From: Alphaproteobacteria bacterium
Lineage (GTDB): Bacteria > Pseudomonadota > Alphaproteobacteria > Ferrovibrionales > Ferrovibrionaceae
Direction: 5' to 3'
NCBI GenBank assembly: GCA_017307375.1
Contig: JAFKFH010000003.1
Location: forward strand, 372,001-436,000
DNA length: 64,000 nt
The notes beneath the pieces are model-generated. The model was not told the DNA's origin and searched no databases. It saw only the letters and a program-made list of their open reading frames with translations. Below, in pieces: positions 9,055 to 17,407 of this stretch. Every line of letters starts with the position of its first letter. The stretch's first letter is position 1. The position numbers and the translations under genes were made by a program.

Positions 9055-9672
9055 ATGTCGGTGGCCAACCCGCCGCGCGTGGGGCGTGTCGCGCGCAAGA
9101 CCAAGGAGACCGAGATCGACGTCTCGGTCAATCTCGACGGCCAGGGCGTCTATGACGTCTCGACGGGCATCGGGTTCCTCGACCACATGCTGGAGCAGCT
9201 GTCGCGACATTCGCTGATCGACATCACGGTCCGGGCGAAGGGCGACCTGCATATCGATTTTCACCACACCACCGAGGATACCGGCATCGCCCTGGGCGAA
9301 GCCGTGGCCAAGGCGCTGGGCGATCGCAAGGGCATCACCCGCTACGGCCAGGCCCTGATCCCGATGGACGAGACGCTGACGCGCGTGGCGCTCGACTGCT
9401 CGAACCGGCCCTATCTGATCTGGAAGGTTCATTTCACCCGCGACAAGCTCGGCGAGATGGACACCGAACTGTTCAAGGAATGGTTCCAGGCCTTCGCCCA
9501 GGCGGCCGGGCTGACGCTGCATGTCGAGAACCTCTACGGCGAGAACAACCACCATATCGTCGAGAGCAGCTACAAGGCGCTGGCCCGGGCATTGCGCCAG
9601 GCCGTCTCGATCGATCCGCGCGCCGCGGCGGCCGTGCCGTCGACCAAGGGCGTGCTGGGCGGCAGTCTCTGA
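9055..9672 (+). CDS. hisB: Imidazoleglycerol-phosphate dehydratase
   Basis: Sixth step of histidine biosynthesis: dehydration of imidazoleglycerol phosphate to imidazoleacetol phosphate. 205 aa, the usual size of the monofunctional bacterial enzyme. Metal-binding motifs are [28 protein letters not shown] and the C-terminal [10 protein letters not shown]. An AGAAGGAAAAG stretch precedes the ATG and is a good ribosome site. First gene of the his operon here. Confidence 0.97.
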   Translation: MSVANPPRVGRVARKTKETEIDVSVNLDGQGVYDVSTGIGFLDHMLEQLSRHSLIDITVRAKGDLHIDFHHTTEDTGIALGEAVAKALGDRKGITRYGQALIPMDETLTRVALDCSNRPYLIWKVHFTRDKLGEMDTELFKEWFQAFAQAAGLTLHVENLYGENNHHIVESSYKALARALRQAVSIDPRAAAAVPSTKGVLGGSL

Positions 9673-9687
9673 CCCGGGGGTCGCGCG

Positions 9688-10092
9688 ATGCGAACCTATG
9701 ACGTCTTCCTGCGGCCGGGTCGCCCCGCCGAGGATCCCGATCTGGTCCTGGTCAAGGAGGGATTCTCCTGGCTGGCCCTGCTGTTCCCGCTGCTGTGGCT
9801 GCTGTGGCACCGCATGTGGCGCGGGCTGATCGCCTATCTGGCGGCCGGCATCGCCATCGGCGTCGTCGTCGGCCTGGCCGATGCCGGCGAGGTGATCGAA
9901 GGGCTGGCAGCGCTCGGTTTTGCCGTGCTGGTCGGGCTGGAGGCGCAGGACTGGCGCCGTGCCGCGCTGCTGCGCCAGGGCTATCGCGAAGTCGGCGTGG
10001 TGCGGGCCGCCGACGAGGATTCGGCGCTGGCGCGCTTCCTGGGCGGCTATCGCCTGGGTCGCCCGACCCTCGACGACGGAATGCCGGCATGA
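9688..10092 (+). CDS. DUF2628 inner-membrane protein
   Basis: A 134-residue protein with an N-terminal [19 protein letters not shown] segment and two or three hydrophobic stretches ([48 protein letters not shown]), matching DUF2628. The function is unknown, yet it is regularly found between hisB and hisH in alphaproteobacteria. It starts 15 bases after hisB, and its stop overlaps the hisH start (ATGA). Confidence 0.85.
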   Translation: MRTYDVFLRPGRPAEDPDLVLVKEGFSWLALLFPLLWLLWHRMWRGLIAYLAAGIAIGVVVGLADAGEVIEGLAALGFAVLVGLEAQDWRRAALLRQGYREVGVVRAADEDSALARFLGGYRLGRPTLDDGMPA

Positions 10093-10733
10093 GCCGCGTG
10101 GCCATCATCGACTACGGCTCGGGCAACCTGCGCTCGGCCGCCAAGGCGTTCGAGCGTGCGGCGCGCGAGAGCGCGGCGGACGCCGAAATCGTCGTGACCG
10201 ACGATGCCCGCATCGTCGCCGCCGCCGACCGGATCGTGCTGCCGGGCGTCGGCGCCTTCGCCGATTGCCGTCGCGGCCTCGACGCGGTGCCCGGAATGGT
10301 CGAAGCCCTGACCGAGGCGGTGATCCGCCATGGCCGGCCGTTCATCGGCATCTGCGTCGGCATGCAGCTGCTGGCCACCCGCGGCATCGAGTTCGACGGT
10401 GCCCCCGGCCTCGACTGGATCCCCGGCGAGGTGGTGCCGCTGCAGCCGGCCGACCCGGCGCTGAAGATTCCGCATATGGGCTGGAACGACCTCAAGGACG
10501 TCGCCGACCATCCGGTGCTGGCCGGCATCGCGCCGGGCGACCATGCCTATTTCGTCCATTCGTTCCATCTGCGCGCCCGCGATCGCCGGCATGTCCTCGC
10601 GGCGGCGCGGCATGGCGAGGATTTCGCCGCCGTGGTCGGCCGCGACAATCTCGTCGGTACCCAGTTCCACCCGGAAAAAAGCCAGCGGGTGGGCCTGGCG
10701 CTGATCAGGAATTTCCTGGGCTGGAAGCCATGA
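10089..10733 (+). CDS. hisH: Imidazole glycerol phosphate synthase, glutaminase subunit
   Basis: Class I glutamine amidotransferase of 214 aa that feeds ammonia to HisF. The nucleophile Cys is in GICVGMQLL (about residue 81); the His-Glu pair is in QFHPEKSQ near the C-terminus. [10 protein letters not shown] (about residues 50-59) is also typical. The start overlaps the DUF2628 stop; the stop overlaps the following GNAT start. Confidence 0.97.
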   Translation: MSRVAIIDYGSGNLRSAAKAFERAARESAADAEIVVTDDARIVAAADRIVLPGVGAFADCRRGLDAVPGMVEALTEAVIRHGRPFIGICVGMQLLATRGIEFDGAPGLDWIPGEVVPLQPADPALKIPHMGWNDLKDVADHPVLAGIAPGDHAYFVHSFHLRARDRRHVLAAARHGEDFAAVVGRDNLVGTQFHPEKSQRVGLALIRNFLGWKP

Positions 10734-11311
10734 ACCAGATCATCCCCCAGCCGTCGGTCGAACGGGTCGAAAGCCTGAACGAACAGGAGATGGACGATCT
10801 CTGTGCCGCCACGGCCGAGGCGATCGAGTTCGGCAACGGCTTCGGCTGGCTGCGGGTACCGCAGCGCCAGGGGCTGGAGCGGTTCTGGCGCGGCGTGCTG
10901 CTGGTGCCCGAGCGCGAGCTGTTCATCGCCCGGCTGGATGGCCATGTCGTCGGTTCCTGCCAGTTGCTGCGGCCGCCGGCCAACAACGAGGCGCAGCGCC
11001 ACGCCGCGACCCTGACCACCTTCTTCATCGCCCCCTGGGCGCGCGGCCATGGCATGGCGCGCGAACTGCTGGCCAAGGTCGAGGCCTCGGCCCGGGAACA
11101 GGGCTATCTGCAGATCGACCTCGACGTGCGCGAGACCCAGAAGGCGGCGATCGAGCTGTTCGAGCATGCGGGCTTCGTGCGCTGGGCGGTCAAGCCGCGT
11201 TATGCGGTGGTCGACGGCCGGTTCGTCGCCGGCTACTTCTATTCCAAGGAACTGCAGGCCGCGCCCAGCCCGGCGCCGGCCATGCCCGAGCGTGCGGGTG
11301 TCCAGGCATGA
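10730..11311 (+). CDS. GNAT-family N-acetyltransferase embedded in the his operon
   Basis: A 193-residue GNAT protein. The acetyl-CoA site region reads [19 protein letters not shown] (about residues 97-115), with the R/Q-x-x-G-x-A pattern in RGHGMA; the later [11 protein letters not shown] is motif B. Both ends overlap neighbours by 4 bases (hisH stop and hisA start), so it is translationally coupled in the his operon. The substrate is unknown. Its tight position suggests a role linked to histidine synthesis, or just co-expression. Confidence 0.85.
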   Translation: MNQIIPQPSVERVESLNEQEMDDLCAATAEAIEFGNGFGWLRVPQRQGLERFWRGVLLVPERELFIARLDGHVVGSCQLLRPPANNEAQRHAATLTTFFIAPWARGHGMARELLAKVEASAREQGYLQIDLDVRETQKAAIELFEHAGFVRWAVKPRYAVVDGRFVAGYFYSKELQAAPSPAPAMPERAGVQA

Positions 11312-12027
11312 TCATCTATCCGGCCATCGACCTGAAGGACGGTCGCTGCGTCCGCCTGCTGCGCGGCGCGATGGAAGCGGCGACGGTGTTCAACGACGAT
11401 CCCGGCGCCCAGGCCCTTTCCTTCGTGCGCCAGGGTTTCGGCTGGATCCATGTCGTCGACCTGAACGGCGCCTTCGCCGGCCAGCCGGTCAACGCGCCGG
11501 CGGTCGAGGCGATCCTCGATGCCGTCGACCTGCCGGTCCAGCTCGGCGGCGGCATCCGCGACCTGAAGACGATCGAACTGTGGCTCGACAAGGGCATCAG
11601 CCGCGTCATCCTCGGCACGCTGGCCGTGCGCGATCCGGCGCTGGTGCGCGAGGCCTGCGCGAAATTCCCCGGGCAGATCGCCGTGGGTGTCGATGCGCGC
11701 GACGGCATGGTCGCGGTCGAGGGCTGGGCCGAGGTCTCGACCCTGTCGGTCGCCGAGATGGCGGCGCGGTTCGAGGATGCCGGGGTCACGGCGCTGATCC
11801 ATACCGATATCGACCGCGACGGCGCGCTCGGCGGCGTCAATGTCGCGGCGACGGCCGAGCTGGCGCAGAAGACCGGCATCCCCGTGATCGCCTCGGGCGG
11901 TGTCGGCGGCCTCGACGACATCGTCGCCTGCAAGGCGACCGGCGTCATCGCCGGCGTCATCGTCGGCCGCGCGCTCTATGACGGGCGTCTCGATCCCGCC
12001 GCGGCGCTCGCCGCCGCCGGGGAGTAG
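11308..12027 (+). CDS. hisA: Phosphoribosylformimino-5-aminoimidazole carboxamide ribotide isomerase
   Basis: Fourth step of histidine biosynthesis, an Amadori rearrangement. TIM barrel of 239 aa with the catalytic N-terminal Asp in [16 protein letters not shown] (residues 3-18), the phosphate-binding GGGIRDLKT, and the second catalytic Asp in [18 protein letters not shown] is the C-terminal phosphate loop. It is coupled to the GNAT gene upstream and followed after 5 bases by hisF. Confidence 0.97.
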   Translation: MIIYPAIDLKDGRCVRLLRGAMEAATVFNDDPGAQALSFVRQGFGWIHVVDLNGAFAGQPVNAPAVEAILDAVDLPVQLGGGIRDLKTIELWLDKGISRVILGTLAVRDPALVREACAKFPGQIAVGVDARDGMVAVEGWAEVSTLSVAEMAARFEDAGVTALIHTDIDRDGALGGVNVAATAELAQKTGIPVIASGGVGGLDDIVACKATGVIAGVIVGRALYDGRLDPAAALAAAGE

Positions 12028-12032
12028 CGGCC

Positions 12033-12806
12033 GTGCTGAAGGTGCGGGTCATCCCCTGCCTCGACGTCAAGGACGGCCGCGTCGTCAAGGGCGTCAACTT
12101 CGTCGGGCTGCGCGATGCCGGCGACCCGGTCGAGCAGGCGCGAATCTACGATGCGCAGGGCGCCGACGAGCTTTGTTTCCTCGACATCACGGCGAGCCAC
12201 GAGCGGCGCGGTACCCTGCTCGACGTGGTGCGCCGCACCGCCGAGGTCTGCTTCATGCCGCTGACCGTCGGCGGCGGGGTCGGGGCGGTCGACGACGTGC
12301 GCCAGCTGCTGCTGGCCGGTGCCGACAAGGTCTCGATCAATACCGCGGCGATCAGGCGGCCCGAACTGGTGCGCGAGGCCGCCGAGAAATTCGGCTCGCA
12401 ATGCATCACCGTCGCGGTCGATGCCAAGGAAGTGGCGCCGGGCCGCTTCGAGGTCTTCACCCATGGCGGCCGCAACGCCACCGGCCTCGATGCCGTCGAC
12501 TGGTCGCGCCGCGTCGTCGCGCTCGGCGCCGGCGAGATCCTGCTGACCTCGATGGATCGCGACGGCACCAAGATCGGCTTCAACCTCGGCCTGACCCGGG
12601 CGGTCGCGGACGCGGTCACCGTGCCGGTGATCGCCTCGGGCGGCGTCGGCACGCTCGACCACCTGGTCGAAGGGGTGCGCGAGGGTCATGCCGCGGCCGT
12701 GCTGGCCGCCTCCATCTTCCATTACGGCGAACATACGGTCGGTGATGCCAAGGCCGCGCTGGATGCCGCGGGCATCCCCGTGCGCGAACCGCCGGGGCAG
12801 GCCTGA
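12033..12806 (+). CDS. hisF: Imidazole glycerol phosphate synthase, cyclase subunit
   Basis: Synthase partner of HisH; makes imidazole glycerol phosphate and AICAR from PRFAR and ammonia. 257 aa TIM barrel with a GTG start. The catalytic Asp is in [14 protein letters not shown] (residues 8-21), the second in [21 protein letters not shown] and [10 protein letters not shown] are phosphate loops. The TGATG overlap joins it to hisE. Confidence 0.97.
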   Translation: MLKVRVIPCLDVKDGRVVKGVNFVGLRDAGDPVEQARIYDAQGADELCFLDITASHERRGTLLDVVRRTAEVCFMPLTVGGGVGAVDDVRQLLLAGADKVSINTAAIRRPELVREAAEKFGSQCITVAVDAKEVAPGRFEVFTHGGRNATGLDAVDWSRRVVALGAGEILLTSMDRDGTKIGFNLGLTRAVADAVTVPVIASGGVGTLDHLVEGVREGHAAAVLAASIFHYGEHTVGDAKAALDAAGIPVREPPGQA

Positions 12807-13126
12807 TGCCGGCCGACGCCCTCGACCGTCTGCATCGGGTCGTGGCTGCCCGCAAGGGTGCCGACCCCTCGACCTCCTATACCGCGAAGCTGTTCTCGCG
12901 CGGCCGGCCCAAGATCGCCCAGAAGGTCGGCGAGGAAGCGGTCGAATGCGCGCTGGCCGCGGTGCAGGACGACCGGGCCGAGATCGTCAAGGAAAGCGCC
13001 GATCTCCTCTACCACCTGCTGGTGCTGTGGGCCGATGCCGGGATCGATCCCGACGAGATCTATGCCGAGCTGGAGCGGCGCGAAGGCACCTCGGGCATCG
13101 CCGAAAAAGCGGCACGCCCGAAATAG
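12806..13126 (+). CDS. hisE: Phosphoribosyl-ATP pyrophosphatase
   Basis: Second step of histidine biosynthesis; hydrolyses PR-ATP to PR-AMP. 106 aa, all-alpha. The metal-binding core reads KVGEEAVECALAAVQ and ESADLLYHLLVLW; PSTSYTAKLFSRG is the usual N-terminal part. Coupled to hisF. The HIT gene starts 26 bases further on and is probably in the same transcript. Confidence 0.96.
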   Translation: MPADALDRLHRVVAARKGADPSTSYTAKLFSRGRPKIAQKVGEEAVECALAAVQDDRAEIVKESADLLYHLLVLWADAGIDPDEIYAELERREGTSGIAEKAARPK

Positions 13127-13152
13127 GAAACTTGTCCACGGAAAGGCGCGTC

Positions 13153-13527
13153 ATGGCCGTCAAGACCTATGACCAGAACAATATCTTCGCCCGCATCCTG
13201 CGCGGCGAAATTCCCTGCCGCAAGGTGGCCGAGAACGAGCATGCGCTGGCCTTCCACGACATCAACCCGCTGGCCCCCACCCATGTGCTGGTGATCCCCA
13301 AGGGGCCCTATGTCGATATCGATCATTTCTCGGGCGCCGCGTCGGAAGCCGAGATCGTGTCGTTCGTGCGGCTGATCGGCGACGTAGCGCGGCTGCAGGG
13401 CGTCGACGCCGACGGTTTCCGCATCCTGGCCAATACCGGCAGCAACGGCCATCAGGAAGTGCCGCATCTGCACATCCACGTCTTCGGCGGCCGCCCGCTC
13501 GGGCCGATGCTCAAGAAGGCCGATTGA
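13153..13527 (+). CDS. HIT-family hydrolase (HinT-like)
   Basis: A 124-residue histidine-triad protein. The triad HLHIHVFGG is near the C-terminus, and the N-terminal IFARILRGEIPCRKV matches HinT purine phosphoramidases, which hydrolyse AMP-linked phosphoramidates. The start is the first ATG after hisE with a GGAAAGGCG stretch in front. It is often found after hisE in alphaproteobacteria. Confidence 0.92.
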   Translation: MAVKTYDQNNIFARILRGEIPCRKVAENEHALAFHDINPLAPTHVLVIPKGPYVDIDHFSGAASEAEIVSFVRLIGDVARLQGVDADGFRILANTGSNGHQEVPHLHIHVFGGRPLGPMLKKAD

Positions 13528-13554
13528 GCCAGTCTTCGGACAATTTTCCTATCG

Positions 13555-13971
13555 TCAGGCCGCCGCCCTGACCTCGTGATGGCCGGGTTCGGCGATGCAC
13601 GCGCCGAGATCGTGGGCGGCAAAACCCAGCCCGTCGATCAGGCGGCGCAGCGCCGCCTTGGTGCCGGTGTCGCCACCGATCATGAACAGGATGCGACGGC
13701 CCTCCGCGTCGCGCCGGTCGGCCGCCGGCAGATCGTTGCTGGCGGCGGCGGGGTACAGCTCGCTGCAGGCCGTGACCGGTCGCGTCAGCAGGACGACATC
13801 GGCATCCGCTGCCTGGGCCGCGGTCCCGACCGTCAGCCCCTTTTCCTGGTCCAGGGCCGGCGTCTGGGGCTTGCCGTCGCCGGTGGCGATCACCACCTCG
13901 TACCCGGCCCGCCACAGATACCGCCCGAGCGAGCAGCCCAGCTCGCCCGCCCCGATGATGCCGATCGACAT
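13555..13971 (-). CDS. Short NAD(P)-binding protein, F420-dependent reductase-like, probably truncated
   Basis: A 138-residue protein with an N-terminal dinucleotide-binding motif GIIGAGELGCSLGRYL and an ADVVLLTRPVTACSELYPA stretch. It resembles the coenzyme F420/NADP oxidoreductase-like family, whose members usually have about 200 residues or more; the C-terminal part seems missing or heavily reduced. Divergent from the TetR gene at 14111, a classic regulator-target layout. Function is uncertain. Confidence 0.6.
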   Translation of the reverse strand: MSIGIIGAGELGCSLGRYLWRAGYEVVIATGDGKPQTPALDQEKGLTVGTAAQAADADVVLLTRPVTACSELYPAAASNDLPAADRRDAEGRRILFMIGGDTGTKAALRRLIDGLGFAAHDLGACIAEPGHHEVRAAA

Positions 13972-14098
13972 GATCTTTTCCGTTCCCGCTCCGCGGTCGC
14001 CGGCTGCCTGAAATGAAGGGCGCCTTGTTTTCGTAGCGACCGTTATGTAACCTGCATCACTAATTAGGCGCCTTGCAGTCGGTCGTCAAGAGCTTTAT

Positions 14099-14112
14099 AT
14101 AGCAGTCGCTAT
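14099..14112. promoter_or_regulatory. Possible TetR operator overlapping the tetR start codon
   Basis: ATAGC / GCTAT arms with a 4-base spacer span the ATG of the TetR gene at 14111. A related TAGCGAC word occurs further up at 14036, and GGCGCCTT is repeated at about 14020 and 14067 in the same divergent gap (13972-14110). The gap probably holds both promoters. The assignment is by position only. Confidence 0.35.
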
Positions 14113-14728
14113 GAAAACAGCCGTCCAGGAACCCCGTACCCGAGGCCGCCCGCGTTCGTTCGACCGCGATGCCGCGCTCGAGCGCGCGATGCTGCTGTTC
14201 TGGCGGCGCGGCTACGAAGCGACCTCGATCAGCGACCTGACCGCCGAAATGGGCATCACGCCCCCGAGCCTCTATGCCGCCTTCGGCGACAAGCAGCGGC
14301 TGTTCCACGAAGCGGTCCAGCGCTATCTCGACCAGGGTGCGGGCTGCACCGATGCGATCTTCGCCGAGGAGGCTACGGCGCGCGGCGCCGTCGAGCGCCT
14401 GCTGCGCTCGGCCGCCGAGGGCCTGACCCGCAGCGACCGGCCGTCGGGCTGCATGATCGTGACCGCGGCGACCAATTGCTGCCCGGAATCGTCCGATGTC
14501 CAGGCCGGTCTCGCCCGGCTCCGCGCCGACCAGGCCGACCGGCTGCGCGGCCGCATCGAACAGGGTGTCGCCGCCGGCGAACTGCCTGCCGATACCGATG
14601 TGGCGGGCCTTGCCACCTTCTATACCACCGTGATCCAGGGCATGACCGTGCAGGCGCGCGATGGCGCCGGCCGCGACACCCTGCTTGCCGCCGCTGCAGC
14701 GGCGATGCGGGCCTGGCCCGCCGACTGA
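14111..14728 (+). CDS. TetR-family transcriptional regulator
   Basis: 205 aa. The N-terminal HTH is typical: GRPRSFDRDAALERAMLLF, then ATSISDLTAEMGI and PPSLYAAFGDKQRLFHEAV. Regulators of this subtype control nearby oxidoreductases or small stress genes. It is divergent from the NAD(P)-binding gene and followed after 49 bases by the DUF1993 gene on the same strand; either could be the target. Confidence 0.9.
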   Translation: MKTAVQEPRTRGRPRSFDRDAALERAMLLFWRRGYEATSISDLTAEMGITPPSLYAAFGDKQRLFHEAVQRYLDQGAGCTDAIFAEEATARGAVERLLRSAAEGLTRSDRPSGCMIVTAATNCCPESSDVQAGLARLRADQADRLRGRIEQGVAAGELPADTDVAGLATFYTTVIQGMTVQARDGAGRDTLLAAAAAAMRAWPAD

Positions 14729-14777
14729 CCGCGACGACCGCCTGCCAGAAAAATCCCCCTCTCGGAGAATTCGCAAG

Positions 14778-15284
14778 ATGTCCTTGTCGATGTACCAGGC
14801 CTCGGTGCCTGTCCTCGTGCGCGCGCTGACCAACCTGTCGGCGATCCTGAAGAAGGCCGAGGCCCATGCCGAGGCGCGCAAGATCGACCCCGCCGTGATG
14901 CTCGGCTGGCGGCTCGCCCCCGACATGTTCAACCTGACCCGCCAGGTCCAGATCGCTTCCGACGGCGCCAAGGGCTGTGCCGCCCGGCTCGCCGGCGTCG
15001 AGATCCCGAGCTTTCCCGACACCGAGACGACGTTCGAGGAGTTGCAGGCCCGGATCGCCCGGACGATCGACTTCGTCAAGGGCCTCGACAAGGCGGCGAT
15101 CGAGGACAGTGCCGACCGGCACATCGTGCTGAAGATGCGCAGCGGCGAGATCCCGTTCAACGGCGTCTCGTTCCTGACCGGCTTCGCCCTGCCGAACTTC
15201 ACCTTCCACGTCGTCGCCGCCTACGCGATCCTGCGCTCGATCGGCGTCGAGATCGGCAAGATGGATTACCTCGGCAGCAACTGA
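14778..15284 (+). CDS. DUF1993 family protein
   Basis: 168 aa; matches DUF1993, a DinB-like four-helix family without known function. Typical stretches are MYQASVPVLVRALTNLSAIL at the N-terminus, LAPDMFNLTRQVQIASDGAK in the middle and NFTFHVVAAYAILR near the end. I chose the ATG after a CGGAGAA ribosome site. It ends just before a strong terminator. Confidence 0.85.
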   Translation: MSLSMYQASVPVLVRALTNLSAILKKAEAHAEARKIDPAVMLGWRLAPDMFNLTRQVQIASDGAKGCAARLAGVEIPSFPDTETTFEELQARIARTIDFVKGLDKAAIEDSADRHIVLKMRSGEIPFNGVSFLTGFALPNFTFHVVAAYAILRSIGVEIGKMDYLGSN

Positions 15285-15293
15285 GCCGGCGGG

Positions 15294-15325
15294 CATCCCG
15301 GCCGGTGGAGAGACCGGCCGGGATG
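15294..15325. terminator. Bidirectional hairpin terminator
   Basis: Perfect 13-bp stem CATCCCGGCCGGT / ACCGGCCGGGATG with a 6-base loop GGAGAG, followed on the plus strand by TCTTTCTC. It sits between the convergent DUF1993 gene and the aldo/keto reductase gene, where a shared terminator is expected. Confidence 0.85.
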
Positions 15326-15331
15326 TCTTTC

Positions 15332-16360
15332 TCAATTGCCTGCCAAAGCCGTCTTCTGGTCGGCGTCGACCAGTCCGTCGGCGAACCAGTTCGGATAGAC
15401 CGGGGCAGGCGCCGTCAACTCGTCGAGCGCTGCGACGACATCGGCACCCAATCTTACATCCGCCGCCTTCAGCGTTTCCTCGAACTGGCCGATCCGGCTG
15501 GCGCCGAGCAGCACGCTCGACACCGCGGTCTTGGACAGCAGCCAGGCAACGGCAAGCTGGGCGACGGTGATGCCAAGCCCGCCGGCGATCGCGTCCATCC
15601 GCGCGACGAGACGGAAGCCCGCTTCCTTATCAAACGGCAGGATGTCGAAGCTGGCATAGCGGTTGTTGCCGTCGTGCAGCGTGTCGCGCGTGTACTTGCC
15701 CGTAAGGAAGCCCGACGCCAGCGGGCTCCACACCGTCAGGCCGAGACCGTAGCGCGTCATCATGGGCACCACGTCACGTTCGACGTCGCGGCCGAGCAGT
15801 GAATAATGCATCTGGCCGTGGGTAAACGCGGCAAGGCCCCGCGCACGCTGAATCTCCAGCGCTGCAGCGGCGGTCCAGGCCGACCAGTTGGAAAAACCGA
15901 GATACCGCACCTTGCCGGCCCGTTGGATCGCGTCGAAGGCATCGAGTGTCTCGTCCAGCGGGGTGAACGGATCCTCCTTGTGCGCGATGTAGACGTCGAT
16001 CCAGTCGGTGCCGAGCCGCTTCAGGCTTTGATCGACCGACCACAGGATATGCCGACGCGACAGACCGGCCTGACCGATCGCGGGACCGGCGCGGAAGCCG
16101 ACTTTCGTTGCCACGATCGCTGAATGCCGCCGTGATTTCAGCGCCCGGCCAAGCAACGTTTCCGATTCACCCGCGGCATAGGCGTCGGCAGTGTCGAAAA
16201 AATTGATTCCTGCGTCGAGCGCCCGGCCGACCAGCGCGTCGGCTTCCGTTTCGCCGACCTTGCCCACCCCCGCCATGCCGCTTCCCTGGTGGAAGGTCAT
16301 GGCGCCGAATGCCAGGCGGGAGACGATCAGGCCGGTGCGGCCCAGGGTGGCGTATTGCAT
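15332..16360 (-). CDS. Aldo/keto reductase
   Basis: 342 aa, NADPH-dependent (beta/alpha)8 barrel oxidoreductase. Catalytic tetrad parts: FFDTADAYAAGESE (Asp and Tyr), KVGFRAG (Lys) and YIAHKEDPF (His). The C-terminal GASRIGQFEETLKA is the NADPH-binding end. I chose MQYATLG as start: a GAGGAG site precedes it by 8 bases, unlike the ATG 15 bases upstream. Divergent from a LysR gene, which probably controls it. The substrate is unknown. Confidence 0.9.
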   Translation of the reverse strand: MQYATLGRTGLIVSRLAFGAMTFHQGSGMAGVGKVGETEADALVGRALDAGINFFDTADAYAAGESETLLGRALKSRRHSAIVATKVGFRAGPAIGQAGLSRRHILWSVDQSLKRLGTDWIDVYIAHKEDPFTPLDETLDAFDAIQRAGKVRYLGFSNWSAWTAAAALEIQRARGLAAFTHGQMHYSLLGRDVERDVVPMMTRYGLGLTVWSPLASGFLTGKYTRDTLHDGNNRYASFDILPFDKEAGFRLVARMDAIAGGLGITVAQLAVAWLLSKTAVSSVLLGASRIGQFEETLKAADVRLGADVVAALDELTAPAPVYPNWFADGLVDADQKTALAGN

Positions 16361-16441
16361 CGCGCGGCTCCTCAAGGATTTCCGGTCGCCATCGTAATGC
16401 CTCTGCCGCGCCCCGATAACCGGTGGTAATCTCGATCTGCC

Positions 16442-16458
16442 ATGAAGTCAGACTTCAT
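16442..16458. promoter_or_regulatory. Palindrome covering the lysR start codon
   Basis: ATGAAGT / ACTTCAT arms with a 3-base spacer (CAG). Its first three bases are the LysR start codon, so binding there would block translation initiation or transcription. It lies next to the divergent promoter region and could be an autoregulatory operator. There is no other in-frame ATG before the HTH. Confidence 0.45.
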
Positions 16459-17368
16459 AATTGGCCGCGGCGATCTGGATGGAATCGCCATCTTTCTGCG
16501 GGTCGCCAGCCGCCGCAGCTTCACGGCTGCAGCAATCGATCTCGGCATTTCGCCCTCGGCGGTCAGCCAGGCGGTGCGCGCGCTCGAGGCCCGGCTTGGT
16601 GTCGCCTTGCTGACACGCACCACCCGCGACGTCGCCCCCACCGAAGCGGGCGAGCGTTTCCTGGCCCAGGCGATGCCGGCGGCGGCGCAATTGCAGGAGG
16701 CTATTGTCGCAGCCCGTCAGCTCGGTACCGAACCGTCCGGCCTGTTGCGCCTCAACGTGCCGCGTGTCGTGCTCGACTGGCTGCTGGCGCCGATCCTCGA
16801 TCGTTTTCATGCCCGATATCCGACGGTCCAGGTCGAGGTGCATGTCGACGACCGCCTCGGCAATATCGTCGCCGACGGCTTCGACGCCGGCATCCGGCTC
16901 GGCGAATATCTGGAGGCCGACATGACGGCGGTGCGTCTGACGCGACCGTTCCGCACCGCAGTCGTGGCAAGTCCCGCCTATCTCGGTCTCCATGGCCGGC
17001 CGCAACACCCGGAAGACTTGCGCCGGCATGCCTGCATCAATTTCCGTCAGAGCGCACGGGGCACGCTCTACCGGTGGGAGTTTGCCGAAGACGGCCGTGA
17101 CTTCGACGTTGCGGTCAAGGGGCCGGTGATCACCAACGATGCCGGATATTATGTCGACGCCGCACGGCGGGGCCTGGGCCTTGCCTACAGCCTCGAACCG
17201 ATCGTTACCCCCCTTGTCGCGGCCGGGAAGCTCGAAGCGGTACTGCAGCGCTTCTGCCCCGAAACCCCAGGCATGTTCCTCTACTTTCCGGCCAGGTCTC
17301 AGGCCCTGCCGAAGTTGCGCGCTTTCGTCGACACGGCGCGCGAGCTCAGGCACGAAAGCGGCGGATGA
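16442..17368 (+). CDS. LysR-family transcriptional regulator
   Basis: 308 aa. The N-terminal winged HTH reads IAIFLRVASRRSFTAAAIDL and ISPSAVSQAVRALEARLGV; a periplasmic-binding-like sensor domain follows (about residues 95-300). It resembles regulators beside reductases and quinone genes. The gene is divergent from the aldo/keto reductase with an 81-base gap. The start codon lies inside a palindrome (see the site at 16442). Confidence 0.92.
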   Translation: MKSDFIIGRGDLDGIAIFLRVASRRSFTAAAIDLGISPSAVSQAVRALEARLGVALLTRTTRDVAPTEAGERFLAQAMPAAAQLQEAIVAARQLGTEPSGLLRLNVPRVVLDWLLAPILDRFHARYPTVQVEVHVDDRLGNIVADGFDAGIRLGEYLEADMTAVRLTRPFRTAVVASPAYLGLHGRPQHPEDLRRHACINFRQSARGTLYRWEFAEDGRDFDVAVKGPVITNDAGYYVDAARRGLGLAYSLEPIVTPLVAAGKLEAVLQRFCPETPGMFLYFPARSQALPKLRAFVDTARELRHESGG

Positions 17369-17407
17369 GCGGGCTTGAACGCCGGCCGACAATGGCGTCG
17401 TGGCACG

